Positions 18,667 to 27,426 of a stretch of DNA of 64,000 bases are shown here, in pieces. The DNA is from Ancylobacter polymorphus. GTDB taxonomy: Bacteria > Pseudomonadota > Alphaproteobacteria > Rhizobiales > Xanthobacteraceae. The stretch covers positions 62,001 to 126,000 of the forward strand of contig NZ_JAUSUI010000008.1 in NCBI RefSeq assembly GCF_030813495.1, written 5' to 3'. A program made the translations under genes and the position numbers. Position 1 is the stretch's first letter; each line of letters starts with the position of its first letter. The notes under the pieces are model-generated. The model was not told where the DNA came from. It worked only from the letters and a program-made list of their open reading frames with translations, and made no database searches.

Positions 18667-18995
18667 GCCACGAAACCTTCGCCCCGGAAGTGCTGTCGGC
18701 CAGCGGCACGGTTGAGGAAAGCTTCGGCGGCCGTGGACTCGAATCGCTGCTGCGCGTGCCGGTCACGCTGCAGGTGGTGCTGGGCTCGGCGCACCTGCCG
18801 GTGGCGCAGCTGATGAAGCTCGGCCGTGGCGCCATCGTGCCGCTCGACCGCCGCGTCGGCGAGCCGGTCGACATCGTCGTCAATGGCCGCATCATCGCCC
18901 GCGGCGAAGTCGTGGTGGTGGACGAGGACAATTCCCGCTTCGGCGTGTCGCTGACCGAGATCGTCGGCGCGTCCGGTGCCGATCTCTCGCGCTGA
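18663..18995 (+). CDS. fliN: Flagellar switch protein FliN
   Basis: A 110-residue protein whose last 80 residues are the SpoA fold: LLRVPVTLQVVLGSAHLPVAQLMKLGRGAIVPLDRRVGEPVDIVVNGRIIARGEVVVVDEDNSRFGV. This is the canonical FliN domain that forms the lower C-ring with FliM and docks FliH. The start overlaps orf105 by ATGA, and fliG begins 15 bp downstream. Confidence 0.95.
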   Translation: MSHETFAPEVLSASGTVEESFGGRGLESLLRVPVTLQVVLGSAHLPVAQLMKLGRGAIVPLDRRVGEPVDIVVNGRIIARGEVVVVDEDNSRFGVSLTEIVGASGADLSR

Positions 18996-19010
18996 GACGG
19001 TTGAGCGCGC

Positions 19011-20030
19011 ATGTCCGCCGTCACCCGGGTGGCCCGCCCGCTACAGGGTTCCGACCGCGTCGCCGCACTGCTCATGACCATGGGCCGGCCGGTGGCGGCG
19101 CGGCTGATGAAGCACTTCCAGCCCGAGGAGATCAAGGCGATCACCCGCGCCATCGCGGAGATGCGCCCGGTATCGACCGCGCAGGTCGAACTCGCCATCG
19201 AGGAATTCGCCACCCAGTTCGTCGCCGGGGCGAATGTGGTCGGCTCGCCCAGCGATGTGGAGCGCCTGCTCGACGGGGTCCTGCCCCCCGAGCAGATCTC
19301 CGCGATCATGACCGACATTCTCGGCTCGACCAATCACAGCATCTGGGACCGGATTTCCGGCGTTTCCGAGGGCACGATCGCGGCCTATGTGATCAAGGAA
19401 CACCCGCAGATCGCGGCGCTGGTGCTGTCCAAGGTCAAGCCGTCCTGCGCCGCCAAGGTGCTCGGCCATCTGCCCGAGGCGATGCGCAACGCCGTGATGC
19501 GCCGCATGCTCGGCTTCAAGCCGATCGTCGACGAGACGATGCGCATCATCGAGAACACCATCCATGAAGACTTCATGGTGAACCTCGCCCGCAATGCGGG
19601 CGCCGACACCCATGCGCGCATCGCCGACATCATCAACAAGATGGAGCGCGACGACATGGAGAACGTCCTCTCCAGCCTCGCGAGCACGCGGCCGAAATCG
19701 GCGGAAATCCTCAAGGGGCTGCTGTTCACCTTCGACGACATCATCTCGCTGCCGCCGCGCGCCCGCACGGCGCTGTTCGACCAGGTGCCGAACGACCGCA
19801 CGGTGATGGCGCTGAAGGGCACGGACGCGCAGTTCCGCGAGGTCATCCTGCAGTCGCTCGGCTCGCGCGTGCGGCGCATGGTCGAGCAGGAGCTGATGAG
19901 CAGCGAGCCGGCCTCGCACCGCGACGTGCACGAGGCCCGCCGCGCCATTACCGACATGGCGCTGGAAATGGCCGGGCGCGGCGAGATCGAGCTCAACGCC
20001 GGCGGCGAGGACGAAGCCTATGTGCGCTAG
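19011..20030 (+). CDS. fliG: Flagellar rotor protein FliG
   Basis: A 339-residue rotor protein with the three FliG helical domains. The N-terminal FliF-binding part contains DRVAALLMTMGRPVAARLMKHFQPEEIKAI. The middle contains the EHPQIAALVLSKVKPSCAAKVLGHLP motif, the FliG EHPQ signature. The C-terminal part carries the charged torque helix region (LPPRARTALFDQVPNDRTVMALKGTDAQFREVILQSLGSRVRRMVEQEL). It contacts MotA and mounts on the MS ring. Confidence 0.96.
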   Translation: MSAVTRVARPLQGSDRVAALLMTMGRPVAARLMKHFQPEEIKAITRAIAEMRPVSTAQVELAIEEFATQFVAGANVVGSPSDVERLLDGVLPPEQISAIMTDILGSTNHSIWDRISGVSEGTIAAYVIKEHPQIAALVLSKVKPSCAAKVLGHLPEAMRNAVMRRMLGFKPIVDETMRIIENTIHEDFMVNLARNAGADTHARIADIINKMERDDMENVLSSLASTRPKSAEILKGLLFTFDDIISLPPRARTALFDQVPNDRTVMALKGTDAQFREVILQSLGSRVRRMVEQELMSSEPASHRDVHEARRAITDMALEMAGRGEIELNAGGEDEAYVR

Positions 20031-20053
20031 GTCAGGCCACCCCGGGGGCCGCC

Positions 20054-21130
20054 ATGTCCGAGGATAATGACAAGGAGAGCAAAACCGAGGAGGCGAGCGA
20101 GAAGAAGATCGCCGACGCGCTGGAAAAGGGACAGGTTCCGTTTTCGCGCGAAGCCCCGCTCTTCGCCTCGCTGCTCGGCATTCTCGTCAGCCTGTCTTTC
20201 TTCGCCGGCCCGCAGGTCACGCTGCTGACCGAGGGGATGGCGCGGCTGATCGACAATCCCGGCGGCTTCCGCATCGCCGGCAGCGAGGACGCGCTGGAGC
20301 TGTTCTGGCTCGCCTTCGGCCTTGCCGCCCGCTTCCTGCTGCCGATCGCGCTGGTGCTCGCCGCCTTCGGCCTCGTCGCCTCGCTGGCGCAGAACATGCC
20401 GCGTTTCGTCGGCGAGCGCATCCGCCCGCAATGGTCGCGCGTCTCGCCGGCCTCCGGCTTCACCCGCATCTTCGGCCGGCACGGCCAGGTCGAATTCCTG
20501 AAATCGCTGTTCAAGTTCGGCGCCGTCGCGGCGATCTGCGTCATGCTGCTGCTCTCCGCCAAGGACAGCATCATGGGCGCCATGTCGAGCGACCCGACGC
20601 TCGTTCCCTCCATGCTGCTCGGCCTTGCGGTGCGGCTGGTCTCCGCCGTCTGCGTCGCCACCATCGCGCTGGTGTGCATCGATCTCGTCTGGTCGCGGCT
20701 GAGCTGGCGCGCCGAGCTGCGCATGACCAAACAGGAGGTGAAGGAGGAGTTCAAGCAGGCCGAGGGCGACCCGATCGTCAAGGCGCGCATGCGCTCGCTG
20801 GCCAAGGAACGCGCCCGCCACCGCATGATGAGCGCGGTGCCGCGCGCCTCGCTCGTCATCGCCAACCCGACCCATTACGCCATCGCCCTGCATTATGACC
20901 GGGTGAAGGGCGGGGCGCCGCTGGTGCTCGCCAAGGGCGTCGACCTGATCGCCCTGAAGATACGCTCCATCGCCGAAACGTCCGGCGTGCCTGTTGTGGA
21001 GGACCGCGCGCTGGCGCGGGCGCTCTATGAGGCGGTGGAGGTCGACCAGTGGATTCCGGCGGAGTTCTACCGGCCGGTCGCCAAGATTCTCTTCTTCATC
21101 TACTCGCGAGGCCAAAATGCGCGGAAATGA
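20054..21130 (+). CDS. flhB: Flagellar export switch protein FlhB
   Basis: A 358-residue protein with a hydrophilic N-terminus (KTEEASEKKIADALEKGQVPFSREA), four transmembrane helices and a cytoplasmic domain. The self-cleavage site NPTH is at residue 271 (LVIANPTHYAIAL); cleavage there switches export from rod/hook to filament substrates, together with FliK. Length and motifs are normal. It follows fliG after 23 bp, and its end overlaps orf152 by 14 nt in another frame. Confidence 0.96.
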   Translation: MSEDNDKESKTEEASEKKIADALEKGQVPFSREAPLFASLLGILVSLSFFAGPQVTLLTEGMARLIDNPGGFRIAGSEDALELFWLAFGLAARFLLPIALVLAAFGLVASLAQNMPRFVGERIRPQWSRVSPASGFTRIFGRHGQVEFLKSLFKFGAVAAICVMLLLSAKDSIMGAMSSDPTLVPSMLLGLAVRLVSAVCVATIALVCIDLVWSRLSWRAELRMTKQEVKEEFKQAEGDPIVKARMRSLAKERARHRMMSAVPRASLVIANPTHYAIALHYDRVKGGAPLVLAKGVDLIALKIRSIAETSGVPVVEDRALARALYEAVEVDQWIPAEFYRPVAKILFFIYSRGQNARK

Positions 21131-21575
21131 GGGGCCTTGCCGTCTCGACATCGCGAGCCTGCCGGAACTGTCGCTGCTCACCTATGAAAAACGGCTGGCC
21201 GAGGCGCTGCGCGGTTTTCTCACCGAGCTGTGCCTGACCAATGCCGGGGTGGTGATGGCCTATATCAACAGCGGCCAGGACAGTAACATCGACGACCTCA
21301 TCGCCTCCTCGGCCGAGCTTTTCCTCAAGCCGGGCCAGCTCAGCTATGACCGCCATGCGGTGATCGAGAGCGACTGGGGCGCGCCGCCGCATGTTTCCAT
21401 CGCGCTCAGCTTCCGCCAGCCGGCGATGACGACGGCTTTTCATGTGGTCTTCGACGAGAATTCGGTCGGCGTGCACATCGACGCCATCGAGTTCGCCACC
21501 GCGACGGGTTCGGAGAGCGAGAATCTCCGCCGCTTCGAGGCGGCGCTGGCGGCGGCCCGGCTCAGCGAGCACTGA
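21117..21575 (+). CDS. Unknown cytosolic protein coupled to flhB (orf152)
   Basis: 152 residues with no signal peptide, membrane helix or domain I recognise. A helix-rich N-terminal half (LSLLTYEKRLAEALRGFLTELCL) is followed by a beta-rich part (HVSIALSFRQPAMTTAFHVVFDENSVGVHI). I chose the ATG for MRGNEGPCRLDIASL, which overlaps the flhB end by 14 nt, the usual arrangement in this operon. It is the last gene of the motA operon; the flgB promoter element begins 6 bp after its stop. Confidence 0.75.
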   Translation: MRGNEGPCRLDIASLPELSLLTYEKRLAEALRGFLTELCLTNAGVVMAYINSGQDSNIDDLIASSAELFLKPGQLSYDRHAVIESDWGAPPHVSIALSFRQPAMTTAFHVVFDENSVGVHIDAIEFATATGSESENLRRFEAALAAARLSEH

Positions 21576-21580
21576 ACGCT

Positions 21581-21600
21581 CCAGCCTCGTGCAAGGTTCT
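21581..21600 (+). promoter_or_regulatory. Putative FtcR-type operator upstream of flgB
   Basis: The 20-mer is CCAGCCTCGTGCAAGGTTCT (half sites CCAGC and CAAGG, starts 11 bp apart). It ends 37 nt before the GTG start of flgB. A TATGGTC block follows 5 nt downstream; similar blocks stand at the same distance after the flagellin and DUF1217 copies (GAAGGTC, CAGGGTG). Confidence 0.6.
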
Positions 21601-21637
21601 CGTCCTATGGTCCGCGCGTAGGAATGCGGAGACCCCA

Positions 21638-22021
21638 GTGGACAAGATCTTCCTGTTCGATCTCACCGCCCGCCACGCCGAATGGGCGTCGGTGCGGCAG
21701 GCGACGATCGCCGCGAACATCGCCAATGCCAATACGCCGGCCTACCGGGCGGCGGATGTCGAGCCCTTCTCCATGGTGCTCGACCGCACCCATCTGACCC
21801 AGGCGCGCACCTCCGTCGGGCATCTCTCTCCGGCAGGTGCCGAGGCGATGCGCGCCGAGGTGAAGCCGGCGGATAGCTGGGAAGTCTCCGAATCCGGCAA
21901 CACGGTGAGCCTCGACCAGCAGATGGTCAAAGCCGCCGAAACCAGCGGGGCCTTTACGTTGAACACGAGCGTCGTGCGCGCCTTCCACCGCATGGTGCTC
22001 GCCAGTGTGAGGAACGCCTGA
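21638..22021 (+). CDS. flgB: Flagellar rod protein FlgB
   Basis: A 127-residue proximal rod protein. The N-terminal rod signature is LTARHAEWASVRQATIAANIANANTPAYRAADVEPFSMVL, and the C-terminal helix NTSVVRAFHRMVLASVRNA is typical of FlgB. The start codon is GTG; MDKIFLFDLTARHAEW is the expected family N-terminus, and a GGAGA lies 5 nt upstream of it. It opens the flgBC-fliE-flgGAI operon, and its stop codon overlaps the flgC start by 1 nt. Confidence 0.95.
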   Translation: MDKIFLFDLTARHAEWASVRQATIAANIANANTPAYRAADVEPFSMVLDRTHLTQARTSVGHLSPAGAEAMRAEVKPADSWEVSESGNTVSLDQQMVKAAETSGAFTLNTSVVRAFHRMVLASVRNA

Positions 22022-22440
22022 TGATCGATTCCCTGAAGTCCATTTCCACCATCGCCAGTTCCGGCATGGAGGCGCAGTCCACCCGCATGCGGGTGGTGTC
22101 CGAGAACATCGCCAATGCCCGTTCCACCGGCTCAACGCCCGGCGCCGATCCCTACCGGCGCAAGACGGTGCATATGGGCGTGCCGGAAGGCATCGGCGCC
22201 GGGCCCGGCGTTTCCATCCGCGCCATCGCCACAGACGACACCACGCCTTTCACCATCGAGCACGACCCCGGCAACCCGGCCGCCGATGCCGACGGCAATG
22301 TGAAGCTGCCCAATGTGAATGTGCTGATGGAGATGGCGGACCTGCGCGAGGCCGGCCGTTCCTATTCCGCCAATCTCCAGATGATGAAGCAGGCACGCTC
22401 GATGATTTCCATGACCATCGACCTGTTGAGGGCCGGCTGA
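22021..22440 (+). CDS. flgC: Flagellar rod protein FlgC
   Basis: A 139-residue rod protein with the family N-terminus (STIASSGMEAQSTRMRVVSENIANARSTG) and C-terminus (NVNVLMEMADLREAGRSYSANLQMMKQARSMISMTIDLLRAG). Length and position between flgB and fliE are canonical. Both junctions are TGATG, so translation is coupled. Confidence 0.96.
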   Translation: MIDSLKSISTIASSGMEAQSTRMRVVSENIANARSTGSTPGADPYRRKTVHMGVPEGIGAGPGVSIRAIATDDTTPFTIEHDPGNPAADADGNVKLPNVNVLMEMADLREAGRSYSANLQMMKQARSMISMTIDLLRAG

Positions 22441-22757
22441 TGATGGACGCGCTCAATTCGATCTCCACCCTGCGCGGGGTGGGCGGCACCGCCTCCACGG
22501 CGGCCAGCTCCGCCGCCTCGGCGGTTCGGCCGGCGGCGGGCACCGGCTTTTCCGACATGCTGGCCGACATCTCCGGCCAGGCGGTCAGCTCGTTGCAGGG
22601 CGCGGAAGCCGCCGCCATCACCGGCCTGCAGGGCAAGGCCTCCGTGCAGCATGTGGTGCAGACCATCATGGCGGCCGAAACCACGCTGCAGACCGCGCTG
22701 GCGGTGCGCGACAAGGTGGTCGCCGCCTATCAGGAAATCTCGCGGATGGCGATCTAG
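22440..22757 (+). CDS. fliE: MS ring-rod adaptor FliE
   Basis: 105 residues. An Ala/Ser-rich N-terminus precedes the conserved C-terminal helices (FSDMLADISGQAVSSLQGAEAAAITGLQGKASVQHVVQTIMAAETTLQTALAVRDKVVAAYQEISRM), which is the FliE pattern including the late A-Y-x-E-I-x-R-M motif. FliE is the first rod-type export substrate and joins the FliF ring to the rod. Confidence 0.95.
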   Translation: MMDALNSISTLRGVGGTASTAASSAASAVRPAAGTGFSDMLADISGQAVSSLQGAEAAAITGLQGKASVQHVVQTIMAAETTLQTALAVRDKVVAAYQEISRMAI

Positions 22758-22814
22758 CGCCGCCCGCGACACCTCGTTCCGCCCCCTGTTTCCCGCATTC
22801 CCGGCGGGCGGCGC
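22757..22814 (+). other. Long-range inverted repeat between fliE and flgG
   Basis: Perfect 11-bp inverted repeat: GCGCCGCCCGC at 22757-22767 and GCGGGCGGCGC at 22804-22814, with a 36-nt loop. It starts at the last base of the fliE stop codon and fills most of the 96-bp gap before flgG, the largest gap inside this operon. No T-run follows, so intrinsic termination is unlikely; an mRNA stability or differential expression element is possible. Confidence 0.45.
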
Positions 22815-22853
22815 CGTCGCCGCGTTGTCCGAGGCTGCCCCGAGGACGCCGAC

Positions 22854-23642
22854 ATGAAAGCACTGGCCATCGCCGCCACCGGCATGAGCGCGCAGCAGAC
22901 CAATGTCGAGGTGATCGCGAACAACATCGCGAACATCAACACGACCGGCTTCAAGCGCGCCCGCGCCGAGTTCTCCGACCTGCTCTACCAGGCCGAGCGC
23001 GCCCAGGGCGTGCCCAATGCGGAAGGCGGCCTGCCGATCCCGGAGGGGGCGCTCGTCGGCCTCGGGGTGCGCACGCTCGGGGTGCGCAACCTGCACCAGC
23101 AGGGCCCGCTCGCCCAGACCGGCAACCCGCTCGACATGGCAATCAACGGGCGCGGCTGGTTCCAGATCACCGGCCCGACCGGCGAGACGCTCTATACGCG
23201 CGCCGGCTCCTTCAGCAAGGGACCGGCCGGCGAACTCGTGACCAATGACGGCTATGTCGTGCAGCCGGCCATCACCTTTCCCGCCGACACCACCGAGATC
23301 GTCATCAACGAGACCGGCAACATCTACGCCAAGACCCCGGCGCAGGCGGACCCGCAGCTGCTCGGCCAGCTCAGCCTCGCCAATTTCGCCAATGATGGCG
23401 GGCTGGAGCCGATCGGCAACAATCTCTACCGCGAGACCGCCGCTTCGGGCCAGCCGGTCACCGGCGTTGCCGGCGATGCCGGCTTCGGCAAGATTCACCA
23501 GGGCTATCTCGAAGGTTCGAATGTCGATCCGGTGAAGGAAATCACCGAGCTCATCACCGCGCAGCGCGCCTATGAGATGAACTCCAAGGTGATCCAGGCC
23601 GCCGACGAGATGGCGGCGACGGTTGCCAAGGGCATCCGCTAA
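22854..23642 (+). CDS. flgG: Distal rod protein FlgG
   Basis: 262 residues, the standard FlgG length. The N-terminus ([46 protein letters not shown]) and C-terminus ([45 protein letters not shown]) are strongly conserved. It forms the distal rod that crosses the P and L rings. The preceding 96-bp gap contains a large inverted repeat; flgA starts 15 bp downstream. Confidence 0.97.
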   Translation: MKALAIAATGMSAQQTNVEVIANNIANINTTGFKRARAEFSDLLYQAERAQGVPNAEGGLPIPEGALVGLGVRTLGVRNLHQQGPLAQTGNPLDMAINGRGWFQITGPTGETLYTRAGSFSKGPAGELVTNDGYVVQPAITFPADTTEIVINETGNIYAKTPAQADPQLLGQLSLANFANDGGLEPIGNNLYRETAASGQPVTGVAGDAGFGKIHQGYLEGSNVDPVKEITELITAQRAYEMNSKVIQAADEMAATVAKGIR

Positions 23643-23657
23643 ACAAGGACATCTGCG

Positions 23658-24254
23658 ATGAATCGGCTGCTGCCGGGGGGCGTGCGCGCCCTCGCCCTTT
23701 CCTGCGCCGTTCTGTCGGCCACGCTGCCGGCCTTGGAGCAGGCCCTGGCGCAGGCTCCGGCCACCGCGCGCCAGCGGCCCATCGCCGACACGGTGTCCGG
23801 CCTCGACGCGCCGTCCGCGCCGGCCCCGGTTTCGCCCGCGCCGGCGGCCGTCGCCGCGCCGGAGCAGATCAGCCTGCCGGTCGCCGCGACCAATATCGCG
23901 CCGGGCGAGACCATCACCGCCGCCATGCTGGGCGAGCGCGCCTTCCCGGTCTCGATGGCGCACCAATACCCGCTGGCGGTCAATCCGGGCCAGCTGGTCG
24001 GCAAGGTGGCGCGCCGCCCGCTGGCGGCCGGCAACGCCATTCCCGTCGCCGCCGTCGCGGAGGCGCAGCTGGTGACGCGCGGCGTCGCCACCGAACTGCG
24101 CTTCGAGCAGGACGGACTCAGCATCCGCGCGATCGGCGTGCCGCTCGAATCCGGCGCGCTCGGCGCGATGGTGAAGCTGAAGAACGCCGACAGCGGCAAG
24201 GTCGTCGCCGGCATCGTGCAGGCCGACGGCTCGGTCAAGGTGACCGCGCCATGA
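23658..24254 (+). CDS. flgA: P-ring assembly chaperone FlgA
   Basis: A 198-residue secreted protein. A signal peptide (about residues 1-30, ending near ALEQALAQA) precedes a Pro/Ala linker and the SAF-type C-terminal domain (ISLPVAATNIAPGETITAAMLGERAFP, then VGKVARRPLAAGNAIPVAAV). FlgA assists polymerisation of FlgI in the periplasm. The stop overlaps flgI by 4 nt. Confidence 0.93.
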   Translation: MNRLLPGGVRALALSCAVLSATLPALEQALAQAPATARQRPIADTVSGLDAPSAPAPVSPAPAAVAAPEQISLPVAATNIAPGETITAAMLGERAFPVSMAHQYPLAVNPGQLVGKVARRPLAAGNAIPVAAVAEAQLVTRGVATELRFEQDGLSIRAIGVPLESGALGAMVKLKNADSGKVVAGIVQADGSVKVTAP

Positions 24255-25405
24255 TCGGCTGGACACGGCGCTTGCTGAGCGGGCGCGGCCTGTGCGCGCT
24301 GCTGCTGGTGCTCGCCTTCGCCCCGGCGGCCGGGGCGGCGACCCGCATCAAGGACATCACCAACGTGCAGGGCGTGCGCGACAACCAGCTGATCGGCTAC
24401 GGCCTCGTCATCGGGTTGCAGGGTACGGGCGACACGCTGCGCAACTCGCCTTTCACCGAGCAGGCGATGCAGTCCATGCTCGACCGGCTCGGCATCAGCA
24501 CGCGCGGCGTGCCGCTGCGCTCGCGCAATGTCGCGGCGGTGGCGGTGACCGCCAATCTGCCCTCCTTCGCCGGGGTCGGCGGGCGCATCGATGTCAATGT
24601 CGCCTCCCTCGGCGACGCCACCTCGCTCAAGGGTGGCACGCTGCTCATCACCCCGCTGAACAGCGCCGACGGCCAGACCTATGCCGTTGCGCAGGGCCAG
24701 CTCGCCGTCACCGGCTATGTCGCCGCCGGCGAGGCCGAGAGCGTGACCCAGGGCGTGCCGACCGCCGCCCGCATCCCCAATGGCGCGCTGGTGGAAAAGC
24801 CGGCGCCGGGGGAGCTGGCGGAGCTGCCGCAATTCGTGCTGGAGCTGAACAACCCCGATTTCGCCACCGCCGCCCGGGTGGCCGACGCCATCAATGCCCG
24901 CTTCGGCAACAATGTCACCGACAATGGCAAGATCGGCGGCCCGGTGCGACCGACGGCGCTGGCGCGCGACCAGCGCTCCATTGTCGTGCTGCGGCCCCCG
25001 CGCATCAGCGCCGCCCGCTTCCTCGCCATGGTCGGCGATCTCGCGGTGCAGACCGACGCGCCCGCCCGCGTGGTCATCGACCAGCGCTCCGGCACGGTGG
25101 TGATCGGGCGCAACGTCAAGATCTCCACCGTCGCGGTCACGCAAGGCAATCTCACCGTGCGCGTCACCGAGACGCCGCAGGTCTCCCAGCCCGCGCCGTT
25201 CTCCTATGGCGAGACGGTGGTGGTGCCCAATACCGAGGTCCAGGTCGAGCAGGATGGCGGCTATCTCAGCGTGGTGCGAGGCCCCGATCTCGACACCCTC
25301 GTGCAAGGTCTGAACCGTATGGGAATGAGGCCGACGGACATCATCTCCGTCCTTCAGGCGATCAAGACAGCCGGCGCCCTGCAAGCCGAGCTGGTCATCC
25401 AGTAA
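24251..25405 (+). CDS. flgI: Flagellar P-ring protein FlgI
   Basis: 384 residues with a signal peptide (LLLVLAFAPAAGAA) and the very conserved FlgI start of the mature protein (TRIKDITNVQGVRDNQLIGYGLVIGLQGTGD). The end has the family motif DTLVQGLNRMGMRPTDIISVLQAIKTAGALQAEL. It forms the periplasmic P ring around the rod. It overlaps flgA by 4 nt and is followed by motE after 33 bp. Confidence 0.97.
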   Translation: MIGWTRRLLSGRGLCALLLVLAFAPAAGAATRIKDITNVQGVRDNQLIGYGLVIGLQGTGDTLRNSPFTEQAMQSMLDRLGISTRGVPLRSRNVAAVAVTANLPSFAGVGGRIDVNVASLGDATSLKGGTLLITPLNSADGQTYAVAQGQLAVTGYVAAGEAESVTQGVPTAARIPNGALVEKPAPGELAELPQFVLELNNPDFATAARVADAINARFGNNVTDNGKIGGPVRPTALARDQRSIVVLRPPRISAARFLAMVGDLAVQTDAPARVVIDQRSGTVVIGRNVKISTVAVTQGNLTVRVTETPQVSQPAPFSYGETVVVPNTEVQVEQDGGYLSVVRGPDLDTLVQGLNRMGMRPTDIISVLQAIKTAGALQAELVIQ

Positions 25406-25438
25406 GCGCCGCAGGGCGCATCGGCCGGGAGTTCCCGC

Positions 25439-26182
25439 ATGAGCATGATACTGGTCGTCTCGCATCTCGCCGCCCTCGCCGTGGGCTGCCTGCTCGGGCT
25501 GCTTTCCGCCGCCCTCTGCTTCGCCGCCCGCGACAGCGAGCCCGGCGGCGAGGATAACGAGGCGGAGGCGGTGGGCTGGACGGTACCCGCCCGCCGCCTG
25601 CCGCTGCCGAGGCGCGACGGCGGCGCCGGCATCGTCAAGGCGCTGGTCATCGTCGCGCTCGCCCTTGGCACCAGCTTTCTCGGTGCGATGAGCCTGCGGG
25701 CGGAGCCGGCGCAGGCCCCGGAGGCCGCGGCGCCCATCGCCGCCTCGCGCCCGGCGCCGCCGGCGCCCAAGGGCGACAATGCCGACCAGTATTGCGAGGC
25801 GATGGTCGACGCGGTGCGCGATGCCCGCTTCGCCCGCCAGCGGGCGGCGCTCGCCGCGCTGGAAAAGGACATCGAGGACCGGATCGCCCGGCTGGAGGCC
25901 AAGCGCGCCGAATTCGAGAAGTGGCTGACACGGCGCGAGGAATTCCTCAACAAGGCGGACGCGGCGGTGATCGCGGTCATCTCGCAGATGCGCCCCGACG
26001 CCGCCGCCGCGCAGCTCACCATCATGGGCGACGACCCCGCAGTCGCCATCCTCGCCAAGCTGAATCCCCGCGTCGCCAGCGCGATCCTCAACGAGATGGA
26101 GCCGGCCCGCGCCGCCCGCCTCACCGGCGTGATGGTGGGAATCGCCAAGCGCCCGCCGCCCCCGGATGGAAAATCATCGTGA
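25439..26182 (+). CDS. motE: MotE-type periplasmic motility chaperone
   Basis: 247 residues: an N-terminal hydrophobic segment (MILVVSHLAALAVGCLLGLLSAALCFA), a second hydrophobic stretch near residue 65 (IVKALVIVALALGTSFLGAM), a charged coiled coil (LAALEKDIEDRIARLEAKRAEFEKWL), and a short C-terminal domain like the MgtE N-terminal fold (MGDDPAVAILAKLNPRVASAILNEMEPARAARLTGVM). In Sinorhizobium, MotE is a chaperone specific for MotC and lies between flgI and flgH, exactly as here. The two hydrophobic segments leave topology uncertain. The stop overlaps flgH by 4 nt. Confidence 0.85.
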   Translation: MSMILVVSHLAALAVGCLLGLLSAALCFAARDSEPGGEDNEAEAVGWTVPARRLPLPRRDGGAGIVKALVIVALALGTSFLGAMSLRAEPAQAPEAAAPIAASRPAPPAPKGDNADQYCEAMVDAVRDARFARQRAALAALEKDIEDRIARLEAKRAEFEKWLTRREEFLNKADAAVIAVISQMRPDAAAAQLTIMGDDPAVAILAKLNPRVASAILNEMEPARAARLTGVMVGIAKRPPPPDGKSS

Positions 26183-26910
26183 CACGCACCCGTTCGACGC
26201 TTCCCCTCACGGTGTCCCTCGTCGCGCTCGCGCTCGGCGGCTGCCAGAAGACCTATGACAGCCTGGCCTTCGGGCCGAGCCTCACCCCGGTCGGCTATGG
26301 CATCAACCAGCCGACCGACCCCATTCCCATGAGCTTCCCCGCGCCGCCCAAGCGCAGCTTCGCCTCGACCTGGGACCAGGGCACGCAGAGCATTTATCGC
26401 AGCATCCGCGCCAGCAAGGTCGGCGATGTGGTGACGGTGACCATCGTCATGAACGACAAGGCCCAGTTCGACAACCAGACCGACCGTTCGCGCAAATCCG
26501 CGCAGCAGGCCGGGCTCGATGTCGCCGTCGCCGCCGAAGGCTTCGGCTGGAGCGGGGCGGCCGGCTCGGCCATGGGCGACCTCACCATGAACTCGGACAC
26601 CGCCGCCAAGGGCAAGGGGTCGATCGACCGCTCGGAAAAACTGCAGGTCCAGATCGCCGCCGTGGTCACCGAGGTGCTGCCGAACGGCAATCTCATGATC
26701 AGCGGCTCGCAGGAAATCCTGGTGAATTACGAAGTCCGCGTGCTCAACGTTGCCGGCATGGTCAATCCGCTCGATATTTCCGGCCGCAACCTCATCTCCT
26801 ACGACAAGATCGCCGAGGCCCGCATCTCCTATGGTGGACGCGGCCGGCTCATGGATGTGCAGCAGCCCGCCTGGGGCCAGCGCATCTATGATGTCGTGGC
26901 GCCGTTCTGA
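26179..26910 (+). CDS. flgH: Flagellar L-ring lipoprotein FlgH
   Basis: 243 residues with a lipoprotein signal (lipobox LALGGC, Cys at about residue 21). The body is typical FlgH: TWDQGTQSIYRSIRASKVGDVVTVTIVMNDKAQFDNQT and GNLMISGSQEILVNYEVRVLNVAGMVNPLDISGRNLISYDKIAEARISYGGRG. It forms the outer membrane L ring. The start is a GTG overlapping the motE stop (GTGA), chosen because it gives the signal sequence. Confidence 0.95.
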   Translation: MTRTRSTLPLTVSLVALALGGCQKTYDSLAFGPSLTPVGYGINQPTDPIPMSFPAPPKRSFASTWDQGTQSIYRSIRASKVGDVVTVTIVMNDKAQFDNQTDRSRKSAQQAGLDVAVAAEGFGWSGAAGSAMGDLTMNSDTAAKGKGSIDRSEKLQVQIAAVVTEVLPNGNLMISGSQEILVNYEVRVLNVAGMVNPLDISGRNLISYDKIAEARISYGGRGRLMDVQQPAWGQRIYDVVAPF

Positions 26911-26922
26911 CGGGGGCGGGCC

Positions 26923-27426
26923 ATGGCATCCAAGGCAGCCGCCGTCAAAGGCGACGACAAGAAAAGCGGTGGCGGGCTGATCGTGCCGCTGGCCATCCTC
27001 ACGCTCCTCGCCGCCGGCGGCGGCGGCGGGCTCGGCATCCAGCTCGCCTCCAGCGTCGAGAAGACGGTAAGCGAGAAGGCGAAGGAAAAGCCGCCGGAGC
27101 CCGACACGCCGCCGCTGAAATATGCCGGCACCGATGTGGTGATGGAGCCGATGAAGGCGATCGTCTCCAATCTCGCCGCGCCCTCGCAGACCTTCGTGCG
27201 TATCGAGGCTGCGATCATCTTCAAGAAAGACGCGCTGCCCGACCCGAAGATCGCCGTCGCGCAGATCCGCGACGACATCATGGGCTATCTGCGCACGCTC
27301 TCGCTCAGCCAGCTGGAAGGGCCGAGCGGGCTCCTGCACCTGCGCGAGGATTTGAACGAGCGCGCCAAATTGCGCACCGAGGGCAAGATCGACGAACTCA
27401 TCATCGAGACGATGGTGGTGCAATGA
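26923..27426 (+). CDS. fliL: Flagellar basal body-associated protein FliL
   Basis: 167 residues: a Lys-rich N-terminus, one transmembrane helix (LIVPLAILTLLAAGGGGGLGIQLAS) and a periplasmic domain with the FliL pattern (MEPMKAIVSNLAAPSQTFVRIEAAIIFKK, then QIRDDIMGYLRTLSLSQLEGPSGLLHLREDLNERAKLRTEGKIDELIIETMVVQ). FliL encircles and supports stators. It overlaps fliP by 4 nt. Confidence 0.94.
   Translation: MASKAAAVKGDDKKSGGGLIVPLAILTLLAAGGGGGLGIQLASSVEKTVSEKAKEKPPEPDTPPLKYAGTDVVMEPMKAIVSNLAAPSQTFVRIEAAIIFKKDALPDPKIAVAQIRDDIMGYLRTLSLSQLEGPSGLLHLREDLNERAKLRTEGKIDELIIETMVVQ

Noticed and set aside
22362-24266. A 634-residue minus-strand open frame across fliE-flgG-flgA
   Set aside because: It spans three well-supported genes on the other strand, and its translation has no recognisable motif.
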